Assembly: GCA_026874595.1 (NCBI GenBank)
Contig: CM049318.1
Coordinates: 16,602,241 to 16,666,240, forward strand
DNA: 64,000 nucleotides
DNA from: Sipunculus nudus
Taxonomy: Eukaryota; Annelida; Sipuncula; Golfingiida; Sipunculidae
Direction: 5' to 3'
Positions 32,556-46,200 of this stretch are shown one piece after another. A program made the translations under genes and the position numbers. A model generated the notes under the pieces. That model was not told the origin of the DNA. It did no database searches and was given only the letters and a program-made list of their open reading frames with translations. Positions within the stretch are counted from its first letter, which is position 1. Each line of letters opens with the position of its first letter.

Positions 32556-34892
32556 TAAAACTTACATTAGGTTATATGTAAGAAATATCGATATCAGTGA
32601 TATCTAAGATCAATAATGCAACATTTTAAGATTAATCAAAGTAACCCTTCCTGAGAATCATGATTCTTTGTACGAGATTTCACTAAAATGGAGTAAATTA
32701 TAATGAAAGTATGTGAATATTGATAAAATGTTTAAGGACTTGGTTTGGTCGAATTCTTCAAGCAACAATATAATTTGATAAGGAGCTTATTTTATATTTC
32801 TAATCCCCTCCCTCTCCCGATTTAAGTCCATGATTGACACTCAAGGTACTACCCAGGGTGTTAGGAGTGTTAACTTTGCATATAAGCTCAAGAGATCGGG
32901 ATAAAAAGGCAGTCGAGACAATTGCCATACACATGTTTTTGTCAGCTATTAACATAACAACTTAATAAAATAATCGCAGATCCGACAATCGTGACTATTT
33001 TCAGTACCACGTGACAACATTGATACCACGTGATTCCTAACGTCATGAATCAGATTATCATGTCACGGGAGGCCGTAATTTAAGCGAGAAAGACATCAAC
33101 ATAAATATATGACTGCTGCCGCATGTATTTTATGAAAAGGGAAGGGTTAATTCTTAATTATATTTCGGTTTCAGTTACGTACCCTTGCCTGGTTACATTT
33201 CTGTTATGCCTGGCAAATAATTCGCATGTTGGGTTCTTTCATCACGTGATTAAGCAGAGTACACGTTATATTCATCCAAATAATACAGATTAGTATTTCA
33301 GGCGTTGTTTTGATCCGCGGCGACGTGTAAAAAGTGACGTGTTTTGCTTGTACAACGACGTCAAAATATCGTTTTACCTCAACATGAAGGGGTTGTGTTT
33401 GTTATTACGATATACGGTGCTCGGCTATAATTGTAACCGGGTTACTGGGACGATGCTCTGGCTTACAAACAGATGCTGAATGCTTTAACGTCCTTAAGGA
33501 AATCATTTAACACTCAGACCCTATGCTATGTCGTGTCATCACAAACACTTGCCGCAAAAACCGCAAAATGGCCACTCTTGACTTCTGTCGGATGTAAAAC
33601 AGCTCAAACATGCAACCCTGGCTAGAAAATCTCACCACTTATTTACGTTTCGCACAGTCCATTAATCACTGCAAACGATGTTAAAGAGTTATAAATAGAT
33701 GTCCTCAAAAGCCGATGACACACATATGCAATACAATGTTTATTTAATCTCGGTATCGCAATAACCATGATTGTTGCATTAGCGTTACAAATCATAACCC
33801 GTCTAAACTGAATTATTGCAGAACAGGAAAGGTAAAATACCAGCTAACATTAAGCTTGATATATTTTCTCTTAATAAGTTAATTTTTAAACATGTTTATG
33901 CTGAGAGTCACTGCTGCAGGATGGAATTTCTATTACTCTAATTGAAACGGTTTCTTTGTTCGGCCTACAGATTCTTTGAGCCTCATACTTCCGCTTGGAA
34001 ACATACTGGTCTTGCCAAACTGTCAAACTGTCTTTTCATTTCATCGCACAAAGAAGCACCAGTAGCACGTTACAGTAATTAAATATAAGGCTTCTACATG
34101 CAGAATAATATATAAAATAATATAATTATATAAAATTTAGTGTATTTACTCACGCTATTATTCTTATTTATGCTGAATACATCGGTTTCTCAGCTAAACT
34201 AGCCAGGCACACAAAACTATTATTTTCATTTTCATGATTAATGGATTGTATTGGTTCTGTGTGTGAGTAATCACACTCCACGGGTAATAAGATTATGTTA
34301 CCATGCTCCCAAATAAGGAGAAGTAACATGAAAGAAGAAACACAGAAGAAACCGGTTAGAAGTCGACACAGAAAACTTGAATAGTGAAGTTGGTACGGCT
34401 ACCATGTGGCATGCGCGCGCTATATTGGTGTTTCCGCTACTGATAGCACCCGATGCATTTTTATTTCAACTTGTGCACTATTTCAGTCAGAAATATTTGC
34501 AGGTACAATAATAAATTGAAGGAAAAAACACAATACTTGATGTATACATAACATACTTCCTATGTGAACAGGCCCTTTTAAAAGAAAGAACATTACGGAA
34601 GAGTCATGCACGTATGTTCCTTTTTTTCCCCAACAAATGTAACTCTCCCAAAGGTCTGTCTGATTCCGGATTACGGCCTCCGGCGAGCATAGTTATTTTA
34701 AGTAAGTATAGGCAAGTAGGGTCAGTGTAAATAGGTGAACATTTTGTCCTTGCGGACGGGCGTAAAACGACAAGTAATATGAGAAGCAATCTATTTTCCT
34801 TTTATTTATTTTATAAATCCTTGATGGAACACTGCGGGAGGCCATAAAATCCGGTACACCTACGTTACTAGGGCAGCTTATTAAACGTTTCA
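32556..34892. other. Unique non-coding sequence with CACGTGA and CRE-like sites
   Basis: No supported exon. CACGTGA occurs at about 33008, 33028 and 33244, with ACGTCA/GTGACGTG words at about 33331-33362, so this stretch could be regulatory. A GCGCGC word lies at about 34413. Open frames at 34604-34893 lack support. Confidence 0.35.
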
Positions 34893-37800
34893 AGATGGCG
34901 TGTTCCCCGCTCAGCGCATCCTGCGTTATGAGGACTGTCAGTTGTTCATGGTTTCCATCAACGTCATGTGTTGAGATGACTTTTCCTGTAACACAGCTAC
35001 TTTTAGAAATCTCTGACCCGTTCTATCTGAGACTTATGTGTACATTGCCTCACTGGGAAATCCTTCACCTAATAATATAAACCCCGGGTAAAGGGTAATC
35101 ATATTGCAGATGTGGCATCTGGCAAGGACAAGTGACTTCACCCTGACTCAACAACGGTAAAGAAAGACCACATGTTTTCACATCTATCTTGTGCGTCAAC
35201 AAGGAAATGCTGAGATAACCTGTAATGTAGGTCAGCAGAATATGACCGATCTATATTGGAACTATGTGAACTATATGCGACAGAAGTTTGGCTTCGAGAA
35301 GGTAGAAGGCTTTGACCAGAACTAACAGGAAACATGTTTTCCAAGGTCACCAAATAGTAAGCTTTAAGCAATGCACAAGACTCAATATGTCCACCAGGTG
35401 TGGATCCAGAAATTTAGATAAGACTTTTCAAAACTGGGCTTATAAAGCATGGCTGACATATGAAGGAAGCGACCGAATGAATTTTCAGGAATATATTTTA
35501 ATGACTGACCCATTTTGAACAAATCTTTCAAATATTTAAAACACTTGCAGTTCCTTGAAAACACAGATATTTGAAACGGATGCAAAGGTTCCCACAGATC
35601 TTGGTAAAAAAATAAACCAATTTATATTCGTAAATAAATGGCCGTCTATATGAATTTTATCATTCATAATATATACCTACAATTATGATCGGTAGGTTTT
35701 TGTAAAAAAAGTGGTTTTCTAATTAACTCTGCTGTTCTTGTGCAGGAGTTAATGTTCACTATCACCGCCTAAAAAGGCAGGTCTTTGCCTGCTGCCGCCC
35801 CCTTCCTTTCCGTCACACGAAGTCAAATGCGGTAGCTATATTGATAGTACCCTTTACACAGTCTTGTTTGGTTTAGAATCCATAGGTACAAGCTACCCGT
35901 ACCTGCGTCAAAAGAAACCACGCATTCGGCTAATATTATCTCAAAGAAAAGATACGACAAGAATGTATTGTGTTAAATGTATTTCTGAAGCCCTTCCCAC
36001 ACTAGTGTATTATTAGTGCGATAGATATTTCATTGTCAACGAGATCATGTTTAATATGCATGGATTAGTCGTCTGATTTTCATGCTGAATAACTTGAATG
36101 CTGAAATCTTATTAACATCATGACAACGCCGAAGGTTTTCCATGTTATCCCTGCCACTTATCATTTGAGTCGCTATATAAATGATCAAAATGAAACGGGT
36201 TGAATTCTCTCTTCCAACAACGTCAACGCGAGGCTCACTAAACAGATGAAATGTTTTGTTAGCAGTTGAAAATTCGTTTAAACAACAGAGTGATACATGG
36301 AGAACCGCCCGCCGACGGCACGCCGGAGGCATTTTGATCAGTTGTAACTCAGACCTAATTCATTGGTAGTTTACGGAAAGAGAAAAAGCAAGCAGGCCTG
36401 GGTGCGCCTGTTTGTCAGTGGTTGTTTGCCGGAAAATGTTTAAGTTCTACGTCAGTGGCAGTATGTTGATACATCGCCCGAAAAAAATATTTTACCCAAG
36501 TGCAAGGACATATTGTGATTGAAAGAGGGCGCCTTTAATGTTTTGAGCTCCCTGTCCATGTCTGGTTATATCATTTGTCTTGCCATTTTTACCCGTTACT
36601 TAGATGATAACGATGTTAATATTCCTAACATTTCCCAACCCTAAATGAAAGGGAATTCATTTGATTTGGTAACTAAACTGCACATACCTATACCAGTGTA
36701 AATCTACAAGTATGATAAAAAAGTAATTTCATTTCTATTACTGGTAACAACCGATTACTTGAATAATGTGAACAGTTGGCAAATGCTTTTTAAAAATCTA
36801 ATCAAGCAGGAAACCAATGAAGATTCTCTGTCAATAAAGTGTGAAATTGAGCAGCGAAAGTTAAATTATAAAACTGCTTGTAAAAATTAAAATTAATTAC
36901 ACATATTAAAGTACCACCAAAATCAAAATATTCACTTGAGGAAAAGCACCTTCCATAACATTGCTATACATGTGAAATGTCATAAGGACGTTGCAATCTT
37001 TATTTTCCAGAAGGGGCAATACTATGGATCTCCTAAATGAACAGTGTTTTTCAAACTATTTGTTCATTTCCAGACACATTTTTCCTAGAATTACCAGGCC
37101 ATCAGTAATGAAGTTTGCGACTAAAGCACGTAACAAAAAGAGTTATTCCATGCCTCAGAAGACGTAGACCAAAAATTGCCCGTAACCACTTTTGGCTCAT
37201 GTACATTTATGCGTGATGGTTAGAGTAGAATAATTTAGGTCTTCTTAAAATGATTCAGTCTTCTTAGCTCTTACGACTGTGCCGGTCTAATGTGCCTTCT
37301 TCAAATGTAGTACTTGTGTTCGCGTGTTTTTGTGTTTGTGTGTTTGTTCACTACATAACTCACGCATTTATGAACGGAATCCCGTAACACTCTCAGGGCC
37401 CCTCGGGAATTGGCTAAGGAAGAATCGATTAGATGTGTGTCATGGATCCGCCTAATGACCCGGGTCCCGGAAGGACTTCCCGGAATATTTACAAATGTAC
37501 AGTCACTCATTTACGAATGAAACTAGGAGTACGGGCCGAATGAGAGAATGCAAACACGTTTTGGGGAGCATCGCACAATTAATAAGGACCGTCCACATGG
37601 CGGAGGTCTGCATGCATTCCTGAGATTCCATATTTCTAGTTTTCTCTGGGGTGTATTCACATAGACTTAGTTTCGCCACCTCCACTCAAACTGATGCAGA
37701 GATTGAGCATATTAATATATTTTTATTTTATATTAATTATTCTTATATTGCACTCAACGACCATGCTGAAGCACGGGAGGCTAATTAGGAAAGACACAAG

Positions 37801-39178
37801 TTAATGAATATCAAGCCTTCCACCGACAAAGGGATTCAGTTAATTGAATCATCACTAGGATACAGATTTCAAGCATAATTAATAACTTGACCGAAGAACT
37901 GTTCAAAGAAACCAACTGAAACATTGAAACAAAACGCATTTAATAAACAGTTGTTGAGAGAGATCCGGAAGTTCTCAGAAAAGAAATCAGAAATGATCCT
38001 TCTTGGTTTTCGTCTCACGCTTTGGGACACGTAGGCGACGCATGAAATGTAGAACTTCCACTAATTAACACGGTTAAAATTAATTGGACACTCGATTAGA
38101 CACAGGTCGTCCACAAGGTCCTCCCCATGCAGAGCCTTGAGGGGATCAAATGAATCAAGTATTTTCTGTCTGTCACTAGCACATTGCGTGGTTGATTACT
38201 TTATTTATCACTGCTTGGTATTAATTATCCCCAAGTTTACATGCGTTTGCCATTATGAAGTTGTTACCGGAAACTTAGACTTGTTCTCCCCACGCTTCGT
38301 AAAATACATTTACGTTGTAAACTCAAAGCTTTTCCTTTCCTTCATCTGGGGATGGAGAGGTACATAAAGTTTACTTTGTGATCTAATTATTTATTTTATT
38401 TTCAAATATTATTTACTGCGCCAGTAAGCTGCTTAGAGGTTATTTATTTATCCTTGTTTAAATAACTGTCTATCTGTTTGTCTGTCTGACTCTTTATAAA
38501 CTATCTCCAGATGTTATGGATGGAAAATTATTTTTAAAACAATAAAGGTCATGTCTATAGTATGAAAGCACTAATATTACTGGGCTCATGCAATTTCTAT
38601 ACTTAATATACATGTACTTGCTTTCTTTGTCTTTCGTGCCTGTTTATACCGTTATCAGTTTGTCTCGGCCGCCTCCATCGATACAATGACACATTCCTGA
38701 ATGTAACTGTAACACAATCTCTTAAAATAAAATCCATATTTTTTTAACGTAACCAATACAACCGAATCATTCATTTTACGAAGAAAAATACACCAATAAA
38801 TATATAGTTTTTAATGCGTAGGTAACCGTATGAGGGAATTAATGATCAGACTGGAATAACCTGTGACCAATACCAATTCTAAAAGGAACAATATAACGTT
38901 CACTCAATTAAGCATATTATGTTAACCGCATTGGCAAGGTTAGTTGATTTATATAAAAGTAATATCGGGCGCACAACACCATCCGGTATAATTTGCATAT
39001 CCGAAATCAATTTTGTCAGGAACAGGAATGAATACTGAGAATTGCTCTTCTAATTAGAATTAATTTGAACAATAAACATTAATTTAAAATCAATTACATT
39101 GCTCAGATATCAATAACAAAGGTCCGGCTTTTTATTATTATTTTTTTTCGGTGAGGCGGTGTTCGGAATAGAGGGGTT

Positions 39179-39240
<62 letters not shown>

Positions 39241-41269
39241 CGTATATATATACATATATATATATATATTACTGACACAATCAAATAACTCATTTCAGAA
39301 TCGAGAGACACAACATGCAGGTGTTAATGCTAAATAAACCGAGAGCCGATTTTGTTATAAATAAACCCAGCGAGTGGGCGAAAGTTTAATACCTGAACAA
39401 AAGCTGGGGGATTACGTCAACTTGAATACCCCCTCCGGGAGTCGGGATATACTCCTATAGCCCGTCGGAAGTCCAACCACGGGCCTGAAATAGTCCAAAT
39501 GGATTGTAATATTGCAAATGGTCTCAAAGTGAATTACTTACAATTCTGTCTGCTTGGCATTTCCCCTCCTTAGGGGGATAAACGCAAATGTTTAGTGCTG
39601 AAGGAGCGTTAACGCATGCGCATCAGGGAGTAGTCGCCGATAGCGCTCGGATTAAAATGGACTTTGAACACCGTAATGAATGTAACAAGAGGCTCATGCC
39701 GCATGCGTCACGGTTGTAAGATATAAATAAACTGTTAAGAAGGGTGCTATACATTTACTTTCAAAACAGATTTAGATAAAAGCGGCTTCGCGTGGGGGCG
39801 TCATGCAGGTTCAGGGTCAACAACCCATAACACCGCATAATTTTAACAAATGACAGGCCGCCTCCCATAGTAGCCATTTTTTTATCACCAAACGTACAAA
39901 CGTATTATATAATTCGAAAACAGGGAAATCCCTAGCAAACGAAACCAATCCCTAAAACTGACGAAATGATATGGAAGCCTCCTGCTTTATATATTTATAC
40001 TGACGTATAAGGAAATGCAGTTGTCAGTGGTAGCTAAAAGAACATTTTTTATGGAAGTTTTAAATCATTCTATGCCATTTTAGAAAAAAAACCTCTAATG
40101 ACCTTAAAACCCTAAAAACCTCTAATGACGTGGTCTCATCACACTTTGCGTATGCCACAGTTTCAGAAGAGCGTATGCAGTTTTTTTTTTTTTCATTAAA
40201 ATGTTAGATCATTTGTTTTCTCATTTATTGGGTGTATTCATATTCATGAATTGAATCCCTTCTAACATTTTGTGATATTCTCCTTGTAAATGTGTTTCTT
40301 TCTGTTTTCCATGTCAAAACCTCCAGTATAAGCGGAGCCGTTTCAAAGTGCACTTGCCCTATTCTCAACACAACATGTTTTAATCATACGCAAATCCTTC
40401 TTAAGAAAATGTTCTCCCGTAAAGAAGGCAGGTCCTATAAAAATAGCAACAGACAAGCGAAAAATAGAAGATAGTGGCTGATGTGTCTATTTTAGACACA
40501 AAAATTAAAACAGAAAAGAAAAGTAGCGAAAGGATGTAAAAAAAAAGGATGGAATGGAGATTGAAACGTATCTATTTTCTTGCGAAATGTATGTGGAATC
40601 TGATGTTAATAGTGTCTTTGTAGATATACCCTTGCATGAATTATATATGTAGAGAAACAAGACAAGAAAGTACAACTTATCGTATAAGAAATCGTTCTTT
40701 CAACGCAGAGTAAAGTACTGTTAAAGGATGTGATTAAATCATTAAATGATCTAATGACTCGACAATATGGCGAACTCTACTCATCATCTATCGAACAGTT
40801 TCAGTGAAAATGGTACCTGTCCTATCTCAAATTGCCAAAATGAATATTCTGTATCTAAATGATTAAATTATAGATTTAAATAAAAGAATCGATTGTATGA
40901 ACTTCATAAGTTACTTGCTCAATATTAAATGATTTAATGAATAATATTATCAATTAAGCGCAAGAACAGTTAAGAACAATTCATTAATGAACAGTTTATT
41001 TTAACTAAAAATCATTTAAATACTCCTATGTTGTATTTTAATTGTTAATGATTCTTTGAAAATGGTAATAATTATACATCCGAAAGAAATTGAACGGGTC
41101 TGATTTATAGAGGGCATGAATCCTTAAATAGCTCAATGTTATTAACGTCAGCGAAAACTATTTAATCTGCTATAATTTAATGCCTGTAGACATGATAAAT
41201 CAATTCCATGTTACAAAGATGTGATAAAAATTATATACAGAATAAGCAGTTCCATACCGAAGCACTTAC
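34893..41269. other. Long unique stretch without recognised genes
   Basis: AT-rich with little tandem repetition. CAAGATGGCG at about 34892 resembles a YY1 element at the head of a 61-codon frame, but nothing supports a gene there. A CAGGTGTGGATCCAGAAATT word at about 35396 resembles the hAT-like termini. Homeodomain-type TAATTA words are frequent at about 37690-39110 and ATGATTAAAT-type words at 40730-41050. A (TA)n lies at 39183-39270. ACGCATGCGCA at about 39612 matches an NRF1-like site. Confidence 0.35.
39183..39270. repeat. (TA)n microsatellite, interrupted
   Basis: About 45 bp of pure TA, then TA runs separated by TTTA, CGTA and CATA. Confidence 0.93.
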
Positions 41270-41530
41270 CTGTTTTCGCGGAGGATAACTTTCTCCGGAG
41301 AACTAGTCAAGTGAACAACAGACCGGAGAAGTATTGGAACTGAGTGTAGGCAAATCCTTGGCGGGTAGACCACTAATACCAGGAATATATAACCAGATAA
41401 CGCTGAGTGACAGGCAAAAGTTAAATACTCTCAGAGCAGGTGGCACATTAGCAAAACTCACTCTTCCTGAACTGTCACTTTTTACACCCCGCTATCGCCA
41501 GCACGTCTCATGTGAGTGGTTCGCTTTAAC
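41270..41530 (-). other. Candidate 5' non-coding exon, distal promoter
   Basis: On the minus strand the sequence ends CCGCGAAAACAG|GTAAGTGC, a consensus donor (last exon base 41270). A TATA box ends at 41556, so transcription would start near 41530. A second TATA-like TTATATATT at 41392..41384 would give a shorter exon from about 41355. Only short ORFs are present, so it looks like a 5' UTR exon. The nearest same-strand coding exon with an unmatched acceptor that I can identify is at 15762 (the Ig-domain gene); an unrecognised gene in between is equally possible. Confidence 0.4.
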
Positions 41531-41555
41531 AGTAGCCCTACATCACTAGCGCCGG

Positions 41556-41650
41556 TTTATATACCCTCTGTTGCGGGGTAGTTTTTCGCGGGATTACTTC
41601 CTAAATACCACTGGAATTTGACTCTCATATGGCTTTCAATTGGCCCAATT
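41556..41650 (-). promoter_or_regulatory. TATA and CCAAT boxes, distal promoter candidate
   Basis: TATATAAA lies at 41563..41556 within GAGGGTATATAAACCGGCGC on the minus strand. CCAAT lies at 41643..41639 within GGGCCAATTGAAAG, 76 bp further upstream. The surrounding 400 bp are noticeably richer in CpG and GC than the neighbourhood. TATA, CCAAT and a downstream consensus donor in the right order make a coherent core promoter. Confidence 0.5.
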
Positions 41651-42265
41651 ACTTATGCTATGCTGCCAGACTGCAAGTCGGGACTGCGTGGCTGTTCAGT
41701 TGCTGTACCGGCTGCTGATGCTGAGGGATGAAGCAGAGCTCCCTTAGTGTTAGCGCATCTCGTCTCGCTTGTCATGTACAATGTAGATTCTTGCGGATGC
41801 TGCGGCGCACAAACGCAAGGTCACTCCCGCTAAAGCTCATCACCCGCCACCAGAAATGAGTTCGATCGCGGGGTGCTCTTTATAATTTGACATGACGTCT
41901 CAGCTTTAGTGGTCGCTTTTCCCTAGTGGACACCCAGCCGCTGGACATTAATTAACAAGAACTCAGCGGTCAGTGCATGCTCGCACATGTATTAGAAAAC
42001 AATGGACCTTAGGTATCATTTCCTATTGAACCTGAATGTCTGCTGCAATAGATTGTTACCATGACAAAATCTCCTATATCATATAGCGTTAAATGATTCA
42101 TTTTCTGTTCTTCTTTCGTTTCTACAGAACAGGTCCTCGCCCTCACTTTAATTTGATATATGACAGCCATATGATGTTAATAATTGTTGCACATTGGCCA
42201 TGGCTTGATAGATATAACTAGTTTGTCGATAATATAAAGTGTTCATACTTGTAACTGAACAGAGA

Positions 42266-42305
<40 letters not shown>

Positions 42306-43254
42306 CAGACAGACAGAGACAGACAGACAACAGGCAGACAGGCAGTAAATATATCGCCAGTTCTGTTCAACCACATGATATGCTGTATGTATACGTATTT
42401 AATGGCTTCCTCTTAACGATGAATAACACAGCGTTAACATTCCCAAAAATCAAACCCAAACCACAAGAGTTAAAACCGCCGTTGTTGAATAGCGCCTATC
42501 ATGGCAACGACTCATTGAAACGACAATAACGTTCTATAGGAGTAAACTAACGCCTTTCTTTGGGGGTACTACGCGAACAGACGGAGAACTGTTAAATTTA
42601 CTTTCTCTGGTAATACAGCGAGAAGGGCACTCTCACGTGCACACTTATGTAATGGGTCTGAAATACAAGCCATTCATCACACACTTATTGTAATCTATTG
42701 TGTAATTGCAGCTATCACGTTTTATTTGCTTTGGGATAATATTACTGTCAGAGATAACATTCAAACCCCATGAGGGCCTGGCTAAATGATTTGCCATTAG
42801 AAGTTAAGACTAAAACATTGAGCTTTTGGGGAGATGACATAGGCGTGAATGGAAGATAACCTGCTGTTTGCGCTCTTAAACACAGACGGGTATACCTCCT
42901 GAATACAATCACCCGGAACTGATAAACCCTCACCTCTCCTGTATGTATCTGATCTTACTTGCTTATCTGTCTACACCAACTTAGCTATATTATAAAAAAA
43001 AATTACCTATGCACGGGTCAAATATATTTAATTGACTGGTATATGATACTTTCTGTGACTCATGGGACGTGCTCAGGATTTTTTACCGGCTACAAAACTG
43101 TTTTTACTGCCATGGAAAAATTATCTAATATACCCGGCCTGGCCCGTCCAACAAAATCTACCAGTTATTAGCAGACCGTCCAACAGATTTTTCGCTTTTT
43201 TTAAAAATACATGTCCGATGACGTCAAACTGCCCAACAAGATGATACCACAGAC
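41651..43254. other. Non-coding, GC-richer promoter flank then ordinary sequence
   Basis: 41651-41960 is CpG-containing and likely part of the promoter region. Beyond a (GA)n tract at 42261 nothing is recognised. Confidence 0.4.
42261..42335. repeat. (GA)n / (CAGA)n microsatellite
   Basis: AGAGAGAGAGAG passing into GACAGAGACAGAGACAGAG and CAGACAGACAGA words. Open frames across it (Arg/Glu/Gln runs) are artefacts. Confidence 0.92.
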
Positions 43255-43261
43255 CTGCCCC

Positions 43262-46200
43262 TAATATTCGACCTGTCTCCAAAACCTTACATGATATCCA
43301 ACCTATCTACTATAACCTGTTCATGATATCCAACCTGTCTACTATAACCTGTTCATGATATCCAACCTGTCTACTATAACCTGTTCATGATATCCAACCT
43401 GTCTGATATAACCTGTTCATGATATCCAACCTGTCTACTATAATCTGTTCATAATATCAAACATTTCTACTGAAACCTGTTCATGATATCTAACTAGTCT
43501 ACTATAACCTGTTCATGATATCCAACCTGTCTACTATAACCCGGTCATGATATCCAACCTGTCTACCAAAACCTGTTCATGATATCTAACCTGTCTACTA
43601 TAACCTATTCTTGATATCCAACCTTTCTACTAAAACCTGTTCATGATATCTTACATGTGTACTAAAACCTGTTCATGATATCTAACCTCTCTACTAAAAC
43701 CCGGTCATGATATCCAACCTGTCTACTATGACCCGGTCATGATATCCAACCTGTCTACTATACACTGTTCATGATATCTAACTAGTCTACTATACACAGT
43801 TCATGATATCTAACCTGTCTACTATAACCCGGTTATGATATCCAACCTTTGTACTAAAACCTGTTCATGATATCCAACCTTTCTACAAAAACCTGTTCAT
43901 GATATCCAACATTTCTACTGAAACCTGTTCATGATATCTAACCTGTCTACTATACACTGTTCATGATATCTAACCTGTCTACTATACACTGTTCATGATA
44001 TTTAACCTGTCTACTATAACCCGGTCATGATATCCAACCTGTCTACTATGACCCGGTCATGATATCCAACCTTTCTACTAAAACCTGTTCAGGATATCTT
44101 ACATGTGTTCTATAACCTCTTCATGATATCCAACCTGTCTTATATAACCTGTTCATGATATCTAACATTTCTACTAAAACTTGTTCATGATATCCAACAT
44201 TTCTACTGAAACATGTTCATGATATCTAACTAGTCTACTATACACTGTTCATGATATCTAACCTGTCTAATATAACCTGTTCATGATATCCAACCTTTCT
44301 ACTAAAACCTGTTCATGAAATCTAACTTATGTACTATAACCTGTTCATGATATCTAACCTGTCTACTATAACCTATTCTTGATATCCAACCTTTCTACTA
44401 AAACCTGTTCATGATATCCAACCTGTGTACTATGACCCGGTCATGATATGCAACCTTTCTACCTAAACCTGTTCATAATATCCAACCTTTCTACCGAATT
44501 CTATTCATGATATCCTACATTTCTACTGAAACCTGTTCATGATATCTAACTAGTCTACTATACACTGTTCATGATATCTAACCTATCTACTATAACCCGG
44601 TCATGATATCCAACCTGTCTACTATGACCTGGTCATGATATCCAACCTTTCTACTAAAACCTGTTCATGATATCTTACATGTGTACTATAACCTGTTCAT
44701 GATATCCAACATTGCTACTGAAACCTGTTCATGATATCTAACTAGTCTAGTATACACTGTTCATGATATCTAACCTGTCTACTCTGACCCGGTTATGATA
44801 TCCAACCTTTCTACTAAAACCTGTTCAGGATATCTTACATGTGTACTATAACCTGTTCATGATATCCAACCTGTCTAATATAACCTGTTCATGATATCTA
44901 ACCTCTCTACTAAAACCTGTTCATGATATCCAACATTTCTACTGAAACCTGTTCATGATATCCAACATTTCTACTGAAACCTGTTCATGATACCTAACCT
45001 CTCTACTAAAACCTGTTCATGATATCCAACATTTCTACTGAAACCTGTTCCTGAGATCTAACTAGTCTACTATACACTGTTCATGATATCCAACCTGTCT
45101 ACTATAACCCCGTCATGTAACCAACCTGTCTACTAAAACCTGTTCATAATATCAAACATATCTACTGACACCTGTTCATGATATCTAACTAGTCTACTAT
45201 AACCTGTTCATGATATCTAACCTGTCTACTATAACCCGGTCATGATATCCAACCTGTCTACTATAATCTGTTCATCATATCTAACCTTTCTACAAAACCG
45301 GTTCATGATATCTAACCTATGTACTATAACCTATTCTTGATATCCAACCTTTCTACTAAAACCTGTTCATGATATCTTACATGTGTACTAAACCTGTTCA
45401 TGATATCCAACATTGCTACTGAAACCTGTTCATGATATCTAACTAGTCTACTATACACTGTTCATGATATCTAACCTTTCTACTATGACCCGGTCATGAT
45501 ATCCAACATTTCTACTGAAACCTGCTCATGATATCTGACTAGTCTACTATAACTTGTTCATGATATCCAACCTGTCTACTATAACCTGTTCATCATATCC
45601 AACCTTTCTACCAAATTCTGTTCATGATATCCAACATTTCAACTGAAACCTGTTCATGATATCTAATTAGTCTACTATACACTGTTCATGATAAATAACC
45701 TGTCTACTGTCTACTATGACCTGGTCATGATATCCAACCTTTCTACTAAAACCTGTTATGATATCTTACATGTGTACTATAACCTGTTCATGATATCCAA
45801 CCTGTCTACTATAACCTATTCTTGATATCCAACCTGTCTACTATAACCTGTTCATGATATCTAACTAGTCTACTATATTCTGTTCATGATATCTAACCTG
45901 TCTACTATAACCCGGTCATGATATCCAACCTGTCTACTATAACCTATTCTTGATATCCAACCTGTCTACTATAACCTGTTCATGATATCTAAGTAGTCTA
46001 CTATAACCTGTTCATGATATCCAACCTGTCTACTATAACCCGGTCATGATATCCAACCTGCCTATTATAACAAGGTCATGATATCCAACCTGTCTACTAT
46101 AACCCGGTCATGATATCCAACCTTTCTACCAAAACCTGTTCATGATATCTAACTTATGTACTATAACCTGTTCATGATATCTAACCTGTCTACTATAACC

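Noticed and set aside
34893-35080. Gene start at CAAGATGGCG with a 61-codon frame
   Set aside because: No donor, domain or downstream exon could be identified; the motif alone is insufficient.
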